Source: a virus
Length of the DNA: 64,000 nucleotides
Reading direction: 5' to 3' (one strand)
Virus record (IMG/VR): IMGVR_UViG_3300037541_000804
Span: 1-64,000 of that record
Below the pieces are notes generated by a model, which saw only the letters and a list, made by a program, of their open reading frames with translations, was not told where the DNA came from and did not search any database. The position numbers and the translations under genes were made by a program. The stretch's first letter is position 1; each line of letters opens with the position of its first letter. Of this stretch, positions 32,820 through 40,985 are shown in pieces.

Positions 32820-32824
32820 CCACC

Positions 32825-35170
32825 ATGCAGTTCGCACCCAACCTCAACCGTTTAATCCTCTTAGCTTCTCAATCTGCAAAAAAGAAAGATCAAAATCCCA
32901 ACACGCCCGAACTCTTCATCCAATTAATCAGCGGCGAAAAACACGCACGAATTCTCAGCAAACTTGGATTAAACGGCGAAGCAGTCGCCCAATCTGTTTC
33001 GCAAATCGGTATCGCCTTTCCCACAACCGTAGTTGGTGAGGACGCGAAAAAAGAATACGAAGAGGTAATAGCTTTTGCGGCCCAAATCTCCGAAAAACAC
33101 AATCACCATTTCATCGACAGCGAGCATGTAATGGTTGCGATTTTAGAAGTCGGTAATTCAATTCGCGCATGGATGGCACTTATTGAAGAGCAACAGCAAT
33201 TTCCAACCGCCCGATTTAATCAAGAATGTAACAAGCTACTTGAGTTTGACAAGCCGCCGCAAAACTCTCAATCTAACGAAGATTTTGACGATGACATGCC
33301 ACCAAACATGCAGCGTTTTTTGCACAATATTACCGCAGATATTGCTAATAGTGGCCAATCTGTTTTTGGCCGCGAAAAAGAAATCACAGAGCTATCAAAT
33401 ATTGTTACTCGTCAACGTAAAAACAACGCCTTGTTGATTGGCGATGAGGGAGTTGGCCGCAAAAGTATTTGTCGTGGTTTGGCTGAAAAAATCATGTTTG
33501 GTAATGTTCCAGACCATCTTAAATTTAAAACGGTTTACCAACTTGACTGCCAAAAACTCGTTAGTGGAACAAGCATGTTTGGTGCTATCGAACAAAGAAT
33601 CACTAGCTTGACCGATGAATTGGAAAGCGTGGCTGGAGGAGATTCGATCATCGTTATTCCGTCGCTTCCAACAAGCGTGGGCAAAAATCAAGACACGAGT
33701 TTACTAAACCTTCTAAGCCCTCTTTTTGAGAGCGATAAAATTCCAGTAATTTTAGTTTGCACCCAGCAGGAATACAAGCGCCATGAAAAAGAACTCCTTG
33801 GCTTTGAACAGATTAAAGTGTCCGAACCTTCTAAGGACGAAACGCTAAAGATTGTTCTCGGTAACATTTGGAAAATGCAGGCTCATCATATGGTGTCAAT
33901 GGATTTCGATGCCGTAAACACCGTAATCGACCTGTGCCAAAGATTTTTGCCATATCGTAAATTCCCAGAAAAAGCGCTAGACGTTTTGGATACGATTCTT
34001 GCTGATACAAAGAACAAAGCATATACCCCGCCAGAATCCATCGCCAAAATTGAAAACCAGATTACGAAAATAGCCCTATCTTGCGCTATTCAGGGGAAAT
34101 CAGAACAAGAAGCGCGAAAAAAGGTCGAAAAACTAGAAGACAAATTTCTTGCGGCCAAAGAAAGATGGGAAAGCAAGGTAATGAAAAATCCACCAATTGT
34201 TTCAGTAAAACAGGCAATTTCAGCATTCGCTGAAAAGTATAAACTAACCGAAAATCAAATCTACCAGACGCAAGGGAGTTTATTGTCGGATTTAGCGGAC
34301 GAATTCAAGAAAGAGGTTTTCGGCCAAGAACATGTGATTGATCAAGTAAGCGACGTTCTACTTTGCACAAAAGTAGGCCTACGAGACGTTACAAAACCTA
34401 TTGCAAAATTCATGTTTGCAGGTTCTAGTGGCTGCGGAAAAACGATGCTAGGCAAGAAAATCGCCAAACATTATTTCGGCGATGAAAAAGCCTACATCAA
34501 GGTTGACATGAGCGAATTCCAAGAGCGCGGCACGATTTCTGGCCTTATTGGGACAACGGCAGGATACATTGGCTATGAAAACGGCGGTCGATTGACCGAA
34601 TTCGTTAAGCATAATCCATCTTGTGTTGTGATTTTTGACGAAATCGAAAAAGCGCATCCAGACGTTCATAATCTCTTGCTGCAAATCATGGACGACGGTT
34701 GCTTGACAGACGGCGGCGGGTATAAGGTTGATTTCACTAACACAATTATTATCTTGACAACAAACCAAGGCTCCGCCGATAACAAAAGAAGCATGGGCTT
34801 TTTGAATGACAAAACCGTTCAAGGAAACTACGCCGAAAGCATTAAAAAAGCCTTCAAGCCTGAAATTATTGGCCGAATTGATGAGGTTCTAGTGTTCAAC
34901 GACATTGATGAGAAGACTTCCAAGCTAATCATCTGGGATTCTGTGAACAAAATCATTCTCGCCCTAAAAGACCAAAATATCCTATTGACAGTAGAAGAAC
35001 CCGTGGTAGATTATCTTCACAAAATCGTTAGCGAGAACCAATCTCACGCACGCGCCGTTCAATCGTCGGTGCAGAAAAACTTGACAACTCCAATTTCTAA
35101 ACTTTTAATCAAACAGCGGCCAAAAGCCATCATTGCTTCGATTGAAGGTGGGCTTATTAAGATCAACTAA
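32825..35170 (+). CDS. ClpA/ClpC-type AAA+ unfoldase with inactive first ATPase domain
   Basis: A 781-aa protein with an N-domain (1-145), two AAA+ modules and the typical D2 end. In D1 the P-loop is GDEGVGRKS (206-214), with the catalytic lysine and threonine replaced, and the Walker B strand IIVIPSL (274-281) lacks DE, so D1 should not hydrolyse ATP. D2 is canonical: GSSGCGKT (533-540), VVIFDE (601-606), pore loop GYIGYENGG (580-588), arginine finger R684. SMGF (656-659) lies where ClpA/ClpC/ClpX carry the [LIV]G[FL] loop that docks ClpP. It may direct host ClpP to chosen proteins. ATG 32825 is set by the promoter. Confidence 0.87.
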   Translation: MQFAPNLNRLILLASQSAKKKDQNPNTPELFIQLISGEKHARILSKLGLNGEAVAQSVSQIGIAFPTTVVGEDAKKEYEEVIAFAAQISEKHNHHFIDSEHVMVAILEVGNSIRAWMALIEEQQQFPTARFNQECNKLLEFDKPPQNSQSNEDFDDDMPPNMQRFLHNITADIANSGQSVFGREKEITELSNIVTRQRKNNALLIGDEGVGRKSICRGLAEKIMFGNVPDHLKFKTVYQLDCQKLVSGTSMFGAIEQRITSLTDELESVAGGDSIIVIPSLPTSVGKNQDTSLLNLLSPLFESDKIPVILVCTQQEYKRHEKELLGFEQIKVSEPSKDETLKIVLGNIWKMQAHHMVSMDFDAVNTVIDLCQRFLPYRKFPEKALDVLDTILADTKNKAYTPPESIAKIENQITKIALSCAIQGKSEQEARKKVEKLEDKFLAAKERWESKVMKNPPIVSVKQAISAFAEKYKLTENQIYQTQGSLLSDLADEFKKEVFGQEHVIDQVSDVLLCTKVGLRDVTKPIAKFMFAGSSGCGKTMLGKKIAKHYFGDEKAYIKVDMSEFQERGTISGLIGTTAGYIGYENGGRLTEFVKHNPSCVVIFDEIEKAHPDVHNLLLQIMDDGCLTDGGGYKVDFTNTIIILTTNQGSADNKRSMGFLNDKTVQGNYAESIKKAFKPEIIGRIDEVLVFNDIDEKTSKLIIWDSVNKIILALKDQNILLTVEEPVVDYLHKIVSENQSHARAVQSSVQKNLTTPISKLLIKQRPKAIIASIEGGLIKIN

Positions 35171-35171
35171 T

Positions 35172-35357
35172 ATGACAAACAAACAATTCTTGCTCTCCAA
35201 AATTGAGGATTTCTTAAATAAAGAAAAAGAAGATGGCCTTCTCGATGAAGATTTCGTCTATGAACAGCTATCTTTAGATATGACTCTTGCAGCAGAGCAC
35301 GTTTATAATGTGTGGCAAAAAACATGTTCGCATACTAGAAACCAATATGGAGATTAA
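35172..35357 (+). CDS. Hypothetical acidic protein, 61 aa
   Basis: From ATG 35172, one base after the Clp stop. It is rich in Asp, Glu and Lys with a helical profile and no recognised motif. The frame upstream of 35172 belongs to the Clp gene's shadow. Confidence 0.5.
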   Translation: MTNKQFLLSKIEDFLNKEKEDGLLDEDFVYEQLSLDMTLAAEHVYNVWQKTCSHTRNQYGD

Positions 35358-35358
35358 C

Positions 35359-35586
35359 ATGTTCGCCAAAATTAAAAAACTCTTTAAAAGCATTGGCAAA
35401 TGCTGCCGCCCAAATTGTCAAAATTCAGCAGCCGTATTTGGCACTTGCGAAGAGTGTATCCATGAAGAATGGACGCAAATGGGAGAGAGGAGAGAAGATG
35501 AAGAATGCCAAAGGCTCATAAAAGCATTTACACGGGCTATTTTAGAGCTAGAACAAGAAAAGCAACAAAAATCTGCAATACCTTAA
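35359..35586 (+). CDS. Small Cys-rich protein, 75 aa
   Basis: ATG 35359 has a clear Shine-Dalgarno GGAG six bases upstream, one of the few good sites here. CCRPNC and CEEC (residues 14-34) suggest a zinc finger, followed by a charged helix. Alternative ATG 35347 would overlap the previous stop. Confidence 0.55.
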   Translation: MFAKIKKLFKSIGKCCRPNCQNSAAVFGTCEECIHEEWTQMGERREDEECQRLIKAFTRAILELEQEKQQKSAIP

Positions 35587-35624
35587 CCTCCCAAGCGTTA
35601 ATATATTGCCTAACCTATAAACAT

Positions 35625-35822
35625 ATGCGCCCAGACTACCAACAGAGAGTAATTGACGAAAAATCGGAACTAGACGACAAAATCTCGAAACTTGGAGACT
35701 TTATTAGCTCCTCCTCCATCTTTCAAAGCCTTCCAAGCGAAGAAAAAGAACGCCTAGTTCGACAAAAATCTTGCATGGGTGAATACTCCGAAATTCTCGG
35801 AGAACGCATCTCTGCATTTTAA
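35625..35822 (+). CDS. Small helical phage protein (crAss001_48-like)
   Basis: A 65-aa protein starting MRPDYQQRVIDEKSELDDKI and ending YSEILGERISAF. The pattern YQQRVxxEKxELDxKxxKL ... MxxYxxILxxRI is a widespread small phage family, annotated by some as crAss001_48-related; its function is unknown. A TATATT (35602-35607) or TATAAA (35616-35621) before it may be the -10. Confidence 0.7.
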   Translation: MRPDYQQRVIDEKSELDDKISKLGDFISSSSIFQSLPSEEKERLVRQKSCMGEYSEILGERISAF

Positions 35823-35839
35823 ACAAAAAAAACACACAC

Positions 35840-36028
35840 ATGAACAACACAGAAACCCAAATCCGCAATACTAAAGGTCGTTTTTTCGGCGTAACCCTCA
35901 AGTCTGGAGAAACTTTCAACGCGCAACTTCGCGGCGAAACCCCCAAGACCTTCAAGCTTTTTGATCGCAACGACTATCGCCCGCGCAACGTGCTTAAGCG
36001 TTTGATCGTTGGTGTAAATTGTCGCTAA
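35840..36028 (+). CDS. Small phage protein, possible SH3-like barrel, 62 aa
   Basis: NTKGRFFGVTLKSGETFNAQLRG resembles the GRFFxVxFxKxxG core of small phage SH3-barrel proteins, and the ending RNVLKRLIVGV fits a last strand. An A8 run and CACACA precede the ATG. It is followed by a strong terminator, marking the end of the rightward early/middle block. Confidence 0.5.
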   Translation: MNNTETQIRNTKGRFFGVTLKSGETFNAQLRGETPKTFKLFDRNDYRPRNVLKRLIVGVNCR

Positions 36029-36047
36029 CTTCGTCCGACCAAGACAA

Positions 36048-36080
36048 CCCGCCGATGAGGAAACTCTCGGCGGGTTTTTT
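36048..36080 (+). terminator. Rho-independent terminator
   Basis: CCCGCCGA (36048-36055) pairs with TCGGCGGG (36067-36074); inside, GAG-GAAA-CTC forms a GNRA-capped extension; six Ts follow (36075-36080). It ends the block from the Clp-like gene onwards. Confidence 0.9.
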
Positions 36081-36082
36081 GT

Positions 36083-36088
36083 TATTAT
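36083..36088 (+). promoter_or_regulatory. TATTAT -10 before the kinase-like gene
   Basis: TATTAT ends five bases before ATG 36094, directly after the terminator's T run. A -35 would fall within the terminator stem and is not recognisable. Confidence 0.4.
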
Positions 36089-36093
36089 AGGGT

Positions 36094-37107
36094 ATGGCCG
36101 ACCTTCTCCAAAATAAAGTCTTTGTTTTCGCGCAAAATCCGACACCCTCAGAGTCGGAAATCTATTTTTTGGACATTGTGGCCGAAAACGCCAGTCTCGG
36201 GAGAATTTGCGGACATGAAATCGTCTCCTACAGCGATAACTATGACGTTTACAAGATTCAAAGTACTCTCGGCCCAAAGATCGTCAAACTATCGCTAGAC
36301 CCCGAATTCAATTTTGAGAACGATGCACAACCATTAAACGGGCCGAAAACATTCTCTATTGTCAAAGCAGACATTGGCGTTCAAGTCGTGGCCAAAATTG
36401 AAGATTTTATCGCTGCCCCAAGTTTGGCAGAAATCGGCGAATCAAACATCAACTCAGCATGGCCATTAGTTGTTAAGGCTATAATTAATAATTCCAAAGA
36501 GACTCACAGTAGAAGTCTAAAAGACCACCTAAAAGCCCTGTTCAAGCAAACATCCTTGGACGAAAACAAAAACCTAGACGTTTTAGTAAAAACCAATAGC
36601 TCCAACTACCAGCTAATCAAAAAAGGCGCAGAAGAGCTTAAAAAAGAAGTCGAACAACTTTATAAGACATGGCATTCCGTCGATACTCTCATTAACGGCA
36701 ATATCTCATCTGACAATTTGTTTCTAGACAGAAACAATGCTTACATTTCGTCGTGGGGCAAATCGTATTCGGCCCATGTTTTTCTTGAACTTGCGGCCCT
36801 AAAAATGAACATCGACATGCCGCAGTCAACAGAATACGACATGTTTAACGAGCTAAAAAGACAATCATCTAGCGAGAATACATGGGAAGACTATATCCAG
36901 TGTAAAACTTTTGTGGCTTCTTATAAGTTTTTGGAATGCGTCTTTTCTTTCATCAAAGAGACTTTTCTTTTTGAAGGCAAGAGGAGAGATGAGTTGCTAA
37001 AATTGTCGTCTTATTTTTGCCGAAATTTGGGTCTTTTCAACAATTTGGCGGGCTTTAGAAAAAACCAAGAAGAGCTTTTGAAGCTTTTTAGCTCACCAGT
37101 CGTTTAA
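36094..37107 (+). CDS. Degenerate aminoglycoside-phosphotransferase/kinase-like protein
   Basis: A 337-aa protein. A central LINGNISSDNLFLDRNNAYISSWGKSY follows the spacing of the APH/choline-kinase catalytic loop (LxHGDxxxxNxLxD...xIDW), but the catalytic His and Asp are Asn and Ile and the metal Asp is Ser. It may be a pseudokinase-like fold; nothing else is recognised and the similarity rests on this loop. It stands alone, and its stop overlaps the stop of the convergent fibre gene. Such proteins occur near structural genes of some large phages. Confidence 0.45.
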   Translation: MADLLQNKVFVFAQNPTPSESEIYFLDIVAENASLGRICGHEIVSYSDNYDVYKIQSTLGPKIVKLSLDPEFNFENDAQPLNGPKTFSIVKADIGVQVVAKIEDFIAAPSLAEIGESNINSAWPLVVKAIINNSKETHSRSLKDHLKALFKQTSLDENKNLDVLVKTNSSNYQLIKKGAEELKKEVEQLYKTWHSVDTLINGNISSDNLFLDRNNAYISSWGKSYSAHVFLELAALKMNIDMPQSTEYDMFNELKRQSSSENTWEDYIQCKTFVASYKFLECVFSFIKETFLFEGKRRDELLKLSSYFCRNLGLFNNLAGFRKNQEELLKLFSSPVV

Positions 37108-37901
37108 GTCCAGCCAGTTAAGTGCGTGCGGCCCCAAGCATTGGTTCCAGTGCAAATGTAAAGATGGCCACTTCCAACGGCAAATTGACCCCTAGTGCCA
37201 ATTGCGCCAGTTCCAGTTGGAATTCCAGTGCCAGAAATAAACAATCGGCCAATTGTAGAATCTCCAATAACGCTAGAGTTGCCAGATACGGTCAAATTAG
37301 ATGCTACGGAAGCGCTTTGGTCAACAATTAAATCATCCGTTTGAACAAATCCGCCGAAATAAGCATTCTTAAATTGGCTAGACAAAGAGCCAAGATCATA
37401 AAGATTGTTGGTTTTCGGCAAAAAGTGCGTGGCAATGTTTTTCGGCAAAAAGTCTCCAGTTACCGTAAAGTTGCCAGTTACGTTCAAGTTCCCCGTAATG
37501 GTTGAGTTAGACCCAACAGAAAGACTTCCGCCGATTGTAGTTGAACCACTAACAGACAAGCCAGTTGCAACGGTTAAGTTTTCGTCAACAATTAGCGTAT
37601 CAAACCAGCCTGTTCCGTCGCAATAAACATTTCGCCATTCTTTCGAGGTTGATCCAAGATTATAGAGGTTGTCAGTTTTTGGCTCTAGCGTTCCAACAAC
37701 GTCTCCTGTAATCGCAAAATCCCCACCAACATTTACATTATTTAGGAAAAACGCCGAGTCATAAAACGTCTTAACGCCCGAAATCGGCTGTTCGCCAGTG
37801 TTACGCACAAGGCCAGTGCCCCAAACAATTAAAGCATAATAAGCGCCCGAAGTCGCTTGATCCAATTGTAAACCAGAAAGATGAAAAACACGAGAAGCCA
37901 T
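37104..37901 (-). CDS. Tail fibre-like protein with NLYxLGS repeats
   Basis: A 265-aa structural protein. Two copies of TDNLYNLGSTSKEWRNVY / TNNLYDLGSLSSQFKNAY, a common phage fibre motif, alternate with Gly/Ser/Thr-rich beta repeats (SVSGSTTIGGSLSVGS). It starts with SGAYYALIVWGTGLVRN and ends GTNAWGRTHLTGW, modules shared with the proteins at 37903 and 38756. It is the last gene of the leftward tail operon. Probably a baseplate or fibre component. Confidence 0.75.
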   Translation of the reverse strand: MASRVFHLSGLQLDQATSGAYYALIVWGTGLVRNTGEQPISGVKTFYDSAFFLNNVNVGGDFAITGDVVGTLEPKTDNLYNLGSTSKEWRNVYCDGTGWFDTLIVDENLTVATGLSVSGSTTIGGSLSVGSNSTITGNLNVTGNFTVTGDFLPKNIATHFLPKTNNLYDLGSLSSQFKNAYFGGFVQTDDLIVDQSASVASNLTVSGNSSVIGDSTIGRLFISGTGIPTGTGAIGTRGQFAVGSGHLYICTGTNAWGRTHLTGWT

Positions 37902-37902
37902 A

Positions 37903-38124
37903 CTACCAAGAGGAGAGAAGAATTCGGCCCCATTGATTGGTGCCAGTTGGGGTTAAAAAGTAAGCGCCACTAACGGAGGCTGTTCCAACAGCGCCGAAAG
38001 CTGCTTGGCTAGTTGGTGGAGCGACATATCGAAAAAGACCTGTCCCAGCTACAACCAAAGCCTCATACGCGCCAGAGATGGCTCTGTCAGCTTGTTCAGC
38101 GGTGTTGTAGAGAGTGTAATCCAT
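37903..38124 (-). CDS. Small structural protein with GTGL and NQWGR modules, 73 aa
   Basis: It consists almost only of the two modules also present in its neighbours: SGAYEALVVAGTGLFR at residues 17-32 and GTNQWGRILLSSW at the end. A linker of about 28 residues joins them. Its ATG overlaps the stop of the collar gene. Likely a fibre or tail-tip accessory protein. Confidence 0.65.
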   Translation of the reverse strand: MDYTLYNTAEQADRAISGAYEALVVAGTGLFRYVAPPTSQAAFGAVGTASVSGAYFLTPTGTNQWGRILLSSW

Positions 38125-38753
38125 TAAAGTTTAATTATTTTATTGCAGACAATAGAAGGTTGAATATTATTATGGGCCGTATCGCTACCAAACCCGCCGC
38201 CCAATTGAGTCGTCGAAGGAAAGCCAACGACTGTGGAAAATACGTTATAGTCTCCGCCAGTAGCCACTGATACGTTGTCTCCAACATCATGAGAGTGAGC
38301 GGCAACAGATGGAAGTTCTGCCTCTGTTAAAACATGTGTTTCTTCACCAATTTGATCGCCAAGAGTTGCAAAAGTTGAAGCGTCTTTACCGACAGATACT
38401 CGGCCATTTAAATTAGGCAAGGTGATGGTTTTATGTGCGGCAAAATCACTCGCTGCTGAACCGCCCCTTCCGCTAGAAACTGGAGCTTGCGCATTTGCTA
38501 GACTATTCCAGAGAAGCGTAAATAACTGCTCCGTATCAGCATTAGCTCTACCTGTCGCTCCAGAACTAGCGTTACCGATAGTTTGGCCGTTGGCTAAAAC
38601 CCATCCGTTTGGCGCAGAAGAACCCCAATAGTCGATCATCATACCCGTACTCACAAGAGAGGCGTAAAGTTCTGCGAAATTTGCATTAACCTTCTCAAAC
38701 CCCTGATAAAGAAGGTCTGTTTGGGTGGATGTGTCAATAGTTTGTTGAGCCAT
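38124..38753 (-). CDS. Phage tail collar domain protein
   Basis: A 209-aa protein. Residues 40-58 (DYWGSSAPNGWVLANGQTI) are the diagnostic tail-collar (Collar/DUF) motif, followed by LFTLLWNSLANAQAP and TITLPNLNGRVSVGKD. Such domains form short fibres or fibre tips with receptor contact. The C-terminal AHSHDVGDN resembles metal-binding HxH motifs of fibre tips. It sits between two GTGL/QWGR family genes. Confidence 0.88.
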   Translation of the reverse strand: MAQQTIDTSTQTDLLYQGFEKVNANFAELYASLVSTGMMIDYWGSSAPNGWVLANGQTIGNASSGATGRANADTEQLFTLLWNSLANAQAPVSSGRGGSAASDFAAHKTITLPNLNGRVSVGKDASTFATLGDQIGEETHVLTEAELPSVAAHSHDVGDNVSVATGGDYNVFSTVVGFPSTTQLGGGFGSDTAHNNIQPSIVCNKIIKL

Positions 38754-38755
38754 AT

Positions 38756-39058
38756 TTAAGACGCCGAAGCGTTACAGTAGATTGCATTATTATTGCAATA
38801 ATATTCCGAGTTATTGCAGTATATAGGTTGAGAAAACTTGGAGATTTGAGTTCTTCCCCACTGATTATTTCCAGTGCATGCATAAAAATAATCGCCACTA
38901 AAAGCAACATTATAGCCAGAAATTCCAGCAGAAGTTGATGAAACTGGGGGATTGACGACTCGGATGAGTCCAGTTCCCTCAAGAATTAGGGAATTATACG
39001 CGGTGAAAATGGCTAGTTGAGCCAGTCCCATTGATTGTGTGAGCGCGTAGTAATCCAT
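38756..39058 (-). CDS. Small structural protein with GTGL and NQWGR modules, 100 aa
   Basis: Paralog of the 37903 protein: AYNSLILEGTGLIR at the N-terminus and GDYFYACTGNNQWGRTQISKF in the centre, with an Asn/Cys/Tyr-rich tail (NNSEYYCNNNAIYCNAS) that has no counterpart. The genes at 37104, 37903 and 38756 surround the collar gene and probably assemble with it. Confidence 0.65.
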   Translation of the reverse strand: MDYYALTQSMGLAQLAIFTAYNSLILEGTGLIRVVNPPVSSTSAGISGYNVAFSGDYFYACTGNNQWGRTQISKFSQPIYCNNSEYYCNNNAIYCNASAS

Positions 39059-39072
39059 AGTCCTTTATTTTA

Positions 39073-39079
39073 ATTACAC
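39073..39079 (-). promoter_or_regulatory. GTGTAAT motif before the 38756-39058 gene
   Basis: GGTGTAATTAAAATAAA on the minus strand, 14 bases before ATG 39058. It could drive the collar and fibre genes separately from the genes upstream. Confidence 0.4.
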
Positions 39080-39080
39080 C

Positions 39081-40976
39081 TTAGCCGTTAATTAAAACCC
39101 CTACACCAGTAGAATATTCTCCATAGTAATCTGGAGAAGCTTTGAAAGCTCTTAACGTATATTGGTAATAATTACCTCCATCAAGAGGAGTGTCAACATA
39201 TGAATTTGTGAATGAAGCGCCAGCATAAATATCGTCCCTATAAATTTGTATAAAATCATGGCTAGTCTCATCAATCGTCCAGCTTATATTTGCGGCATGT
39301 CCAACGTCATTAGCTATTAAATTATAAGGAACTCCAAGAGGCTCAACGTATGTTGCATAAATCACTTCTGAATTTTCAGAAACCGCTTGGCCATTATTCG
39401 CAACAACATAATAATAATGTACGGCATCTTCCTGCGGAATTGACGCATTGTAAAACAAATTAGAAGTATTTGAAACATTCACCCACGGGCCTCCATCTCC
39501 ACCTATACAGCGATATACAGAAAAGCTCGTATATGGACCGTCTTGAAGCCAGTTCAAGACGGCGTTTCCACCTATAGCAGCTTCTCCGTCTGTAAAATAC
39601 AATCCATAAGGAGCGCTTATAGGAAGAGAACATGTCTGATTAGCTCCCTGTCTCACAAAATTATCCACAGTACACATAATATACCCATCAGCAGAAAGCA
39701 TTGTCTGAACCTCACAACCATCAGTGTAAGCGCGGCAAAATGGGTCTGTGATCAAATGATAGCCATCCGACGAAACTAACCTCTTCAAATCGCTTGACCT
39801 CAACAAAAAATCATCAAAAGAAGTAGTTTCGCCCTGCTTATAGGAAAACCCTTTGTTTTCAGAAGCGGCGAAATCAAATTGGGCGCTAAATTCATACAGC
39901 CCGTTAACAGAAAGTGAATCTCTTTTTTCGCGCAAAACGCAATCGTCAAATTTCAACCAACGGTTTTTAACAATGTGGCCCGTCTCATTTAATGCGGCGA
40001 AACTGTCGGAAGATAATCCAGACAAATACTCATCTTGAGGATCGCGGTGGTAAATTTCAATTGTTTGTTTTGATTCATTTCTCATCAAAGCGTCAAACGA
40101 ACCCGTCGAATAGTCCGAAACAAGCCCATTAATAGAAATAGACCCCTGAACGGGTAATTTAACATCTCTCCCATAAACATGATCGCTGCCGAACCCATAA
40201 GAGTTTTCCCTATCTATAGATAAGGATATTTCCATATTTTGAATATGTGCGTCATTCCAAGAATCTAGCCTCTGGTTTGGAATTTGAAGATTGTCAAAAG
40301 ACGGCCTGAATCTGGCGCTCCAAATATTGGGAACTACTCCAGTTAAATTGCCAGTTGGCAGCCTATGAACTTGCAATGGATTCAAGAATATAGTCGCCGC
40401 ATCTCCAGTCGTTCCACTTTCAAGGTTGATCGCTGGAATTTGCATATAATTGCCAGCCAAAGTTTCCGAGGTGATATTCGATGCCACAATTTGGCAGGTT
40501 GTTTTCGCCAATTGGCCGACATTATAGCTTTGAGAAGCGTTTGTCAGGTAACAGTTACCCAAAGAAACAACATTCACTCCGCTAAAGGAATTTGCGTCCT
40601 TGATTTGTTTAATCAGATCGTAACCCTGCAAATCGGAGAAGAAAAGATAACCATTGAAGGAAAAATCATTAACGCCCGTAAAAACTTGCTGATAATTGCC
40701 AGACGGACGATAAATCATTCCAATTAAAGAATCAGAATCAAAATCCTGTCGCGAAAGATAGCTCAAATTAGCAATAATATCGGGCGAAAAGTTGACCTCA
40801 TCAACGCCGTAATTTTGGGAGCCAATTTGCCTAGACTGAGTTCTCGCTGGCGACGTGGAAAAATCCACATTCTCCATAAGGCTCAAGAAATACAGCCCAA
40901 GACGCTCCCCCGTAACAAACGCTGGAGAGGAATCGACTGCAAATAGGCAGGAGTTGCTTTTTATAAAGTTGGGCAT
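39081..40976 (-). CDS. Tail-tube-like protein with two C-terminal fibronectin III-like domains
   Basis: A 631-aa protein. The first 400 residues follow the plan of the tail tube protein at 56721: a GNCYLTNASQSYNVGQLAKTT segment aligns with GNCFLSNYSVEAAVGGFPTV there, and later PVQGSISINGL and the closing LYEFSAQFDFAAS strands recur. From about residue 456 two FN3-like repeats follow (each near 88 residues, with VLNWLQDG/ISWTIDE and YYYVVA/YYQYTLRAF strands). A decorated tube or distal tail protein is likely. ATG 40976 is used; a GTG lies one codon earlier. Confidence 0.65.
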   Translation of the reverse strand: MPNFIKSNSCLFAVDSSPAFVTGERLGLYFLSLMENVDFSTSPARTQSRQIGSQNYGVDEVNFSPDIIANLSYLSRQDFDSDSLIGMIYRPSGNYQQVFTGVNDFSFNGYLFFSDLQGYDLIKQIKDANSFSGVNVVSLGNCYLTNASQSYNVGQLAKTTCQIVASNITSETLAGNYMQIPAINLESGTTGDAATIFLNPLQVHRLPTGNLTGVVPNIWSARFRPSFDNLQIPNQRLDSWNDAHIQNMEISLSIDRENSYGFGSDHVYGRDVKLPVQGSISINGLVSDYSTGSFDALMRNESKQTIEIYHRDPQDEYLSGLSSDSFAALNETGHIVKNRWLKFDDCVLREKRDSLSVNGLYEFSAQFDFAASENKGFSYKQGETTSFDDFLLRSSDLKRLVSSDGYHLITDPFCRAYTDGCEVQTMLSADGYIMCTVDNFVRQGANQTCSLPISAPYGLYFTDGEAAIGGNAVLNWLQDGPYTSFSVYRCIGGDGGPWVNVSNTSNLFYNASIPQEDAVHYYYVVANNGQAVSENSEVIYATYVEPLGVPYNLIANDVGHAANISWTIDETSHDFIQIYRDDIYAGASFTNSYVDTPLDGGNYYQYTLRAFKASPDYYGEYSTGVGVLING

Positions 40977-40985
40977 CACTAATAG

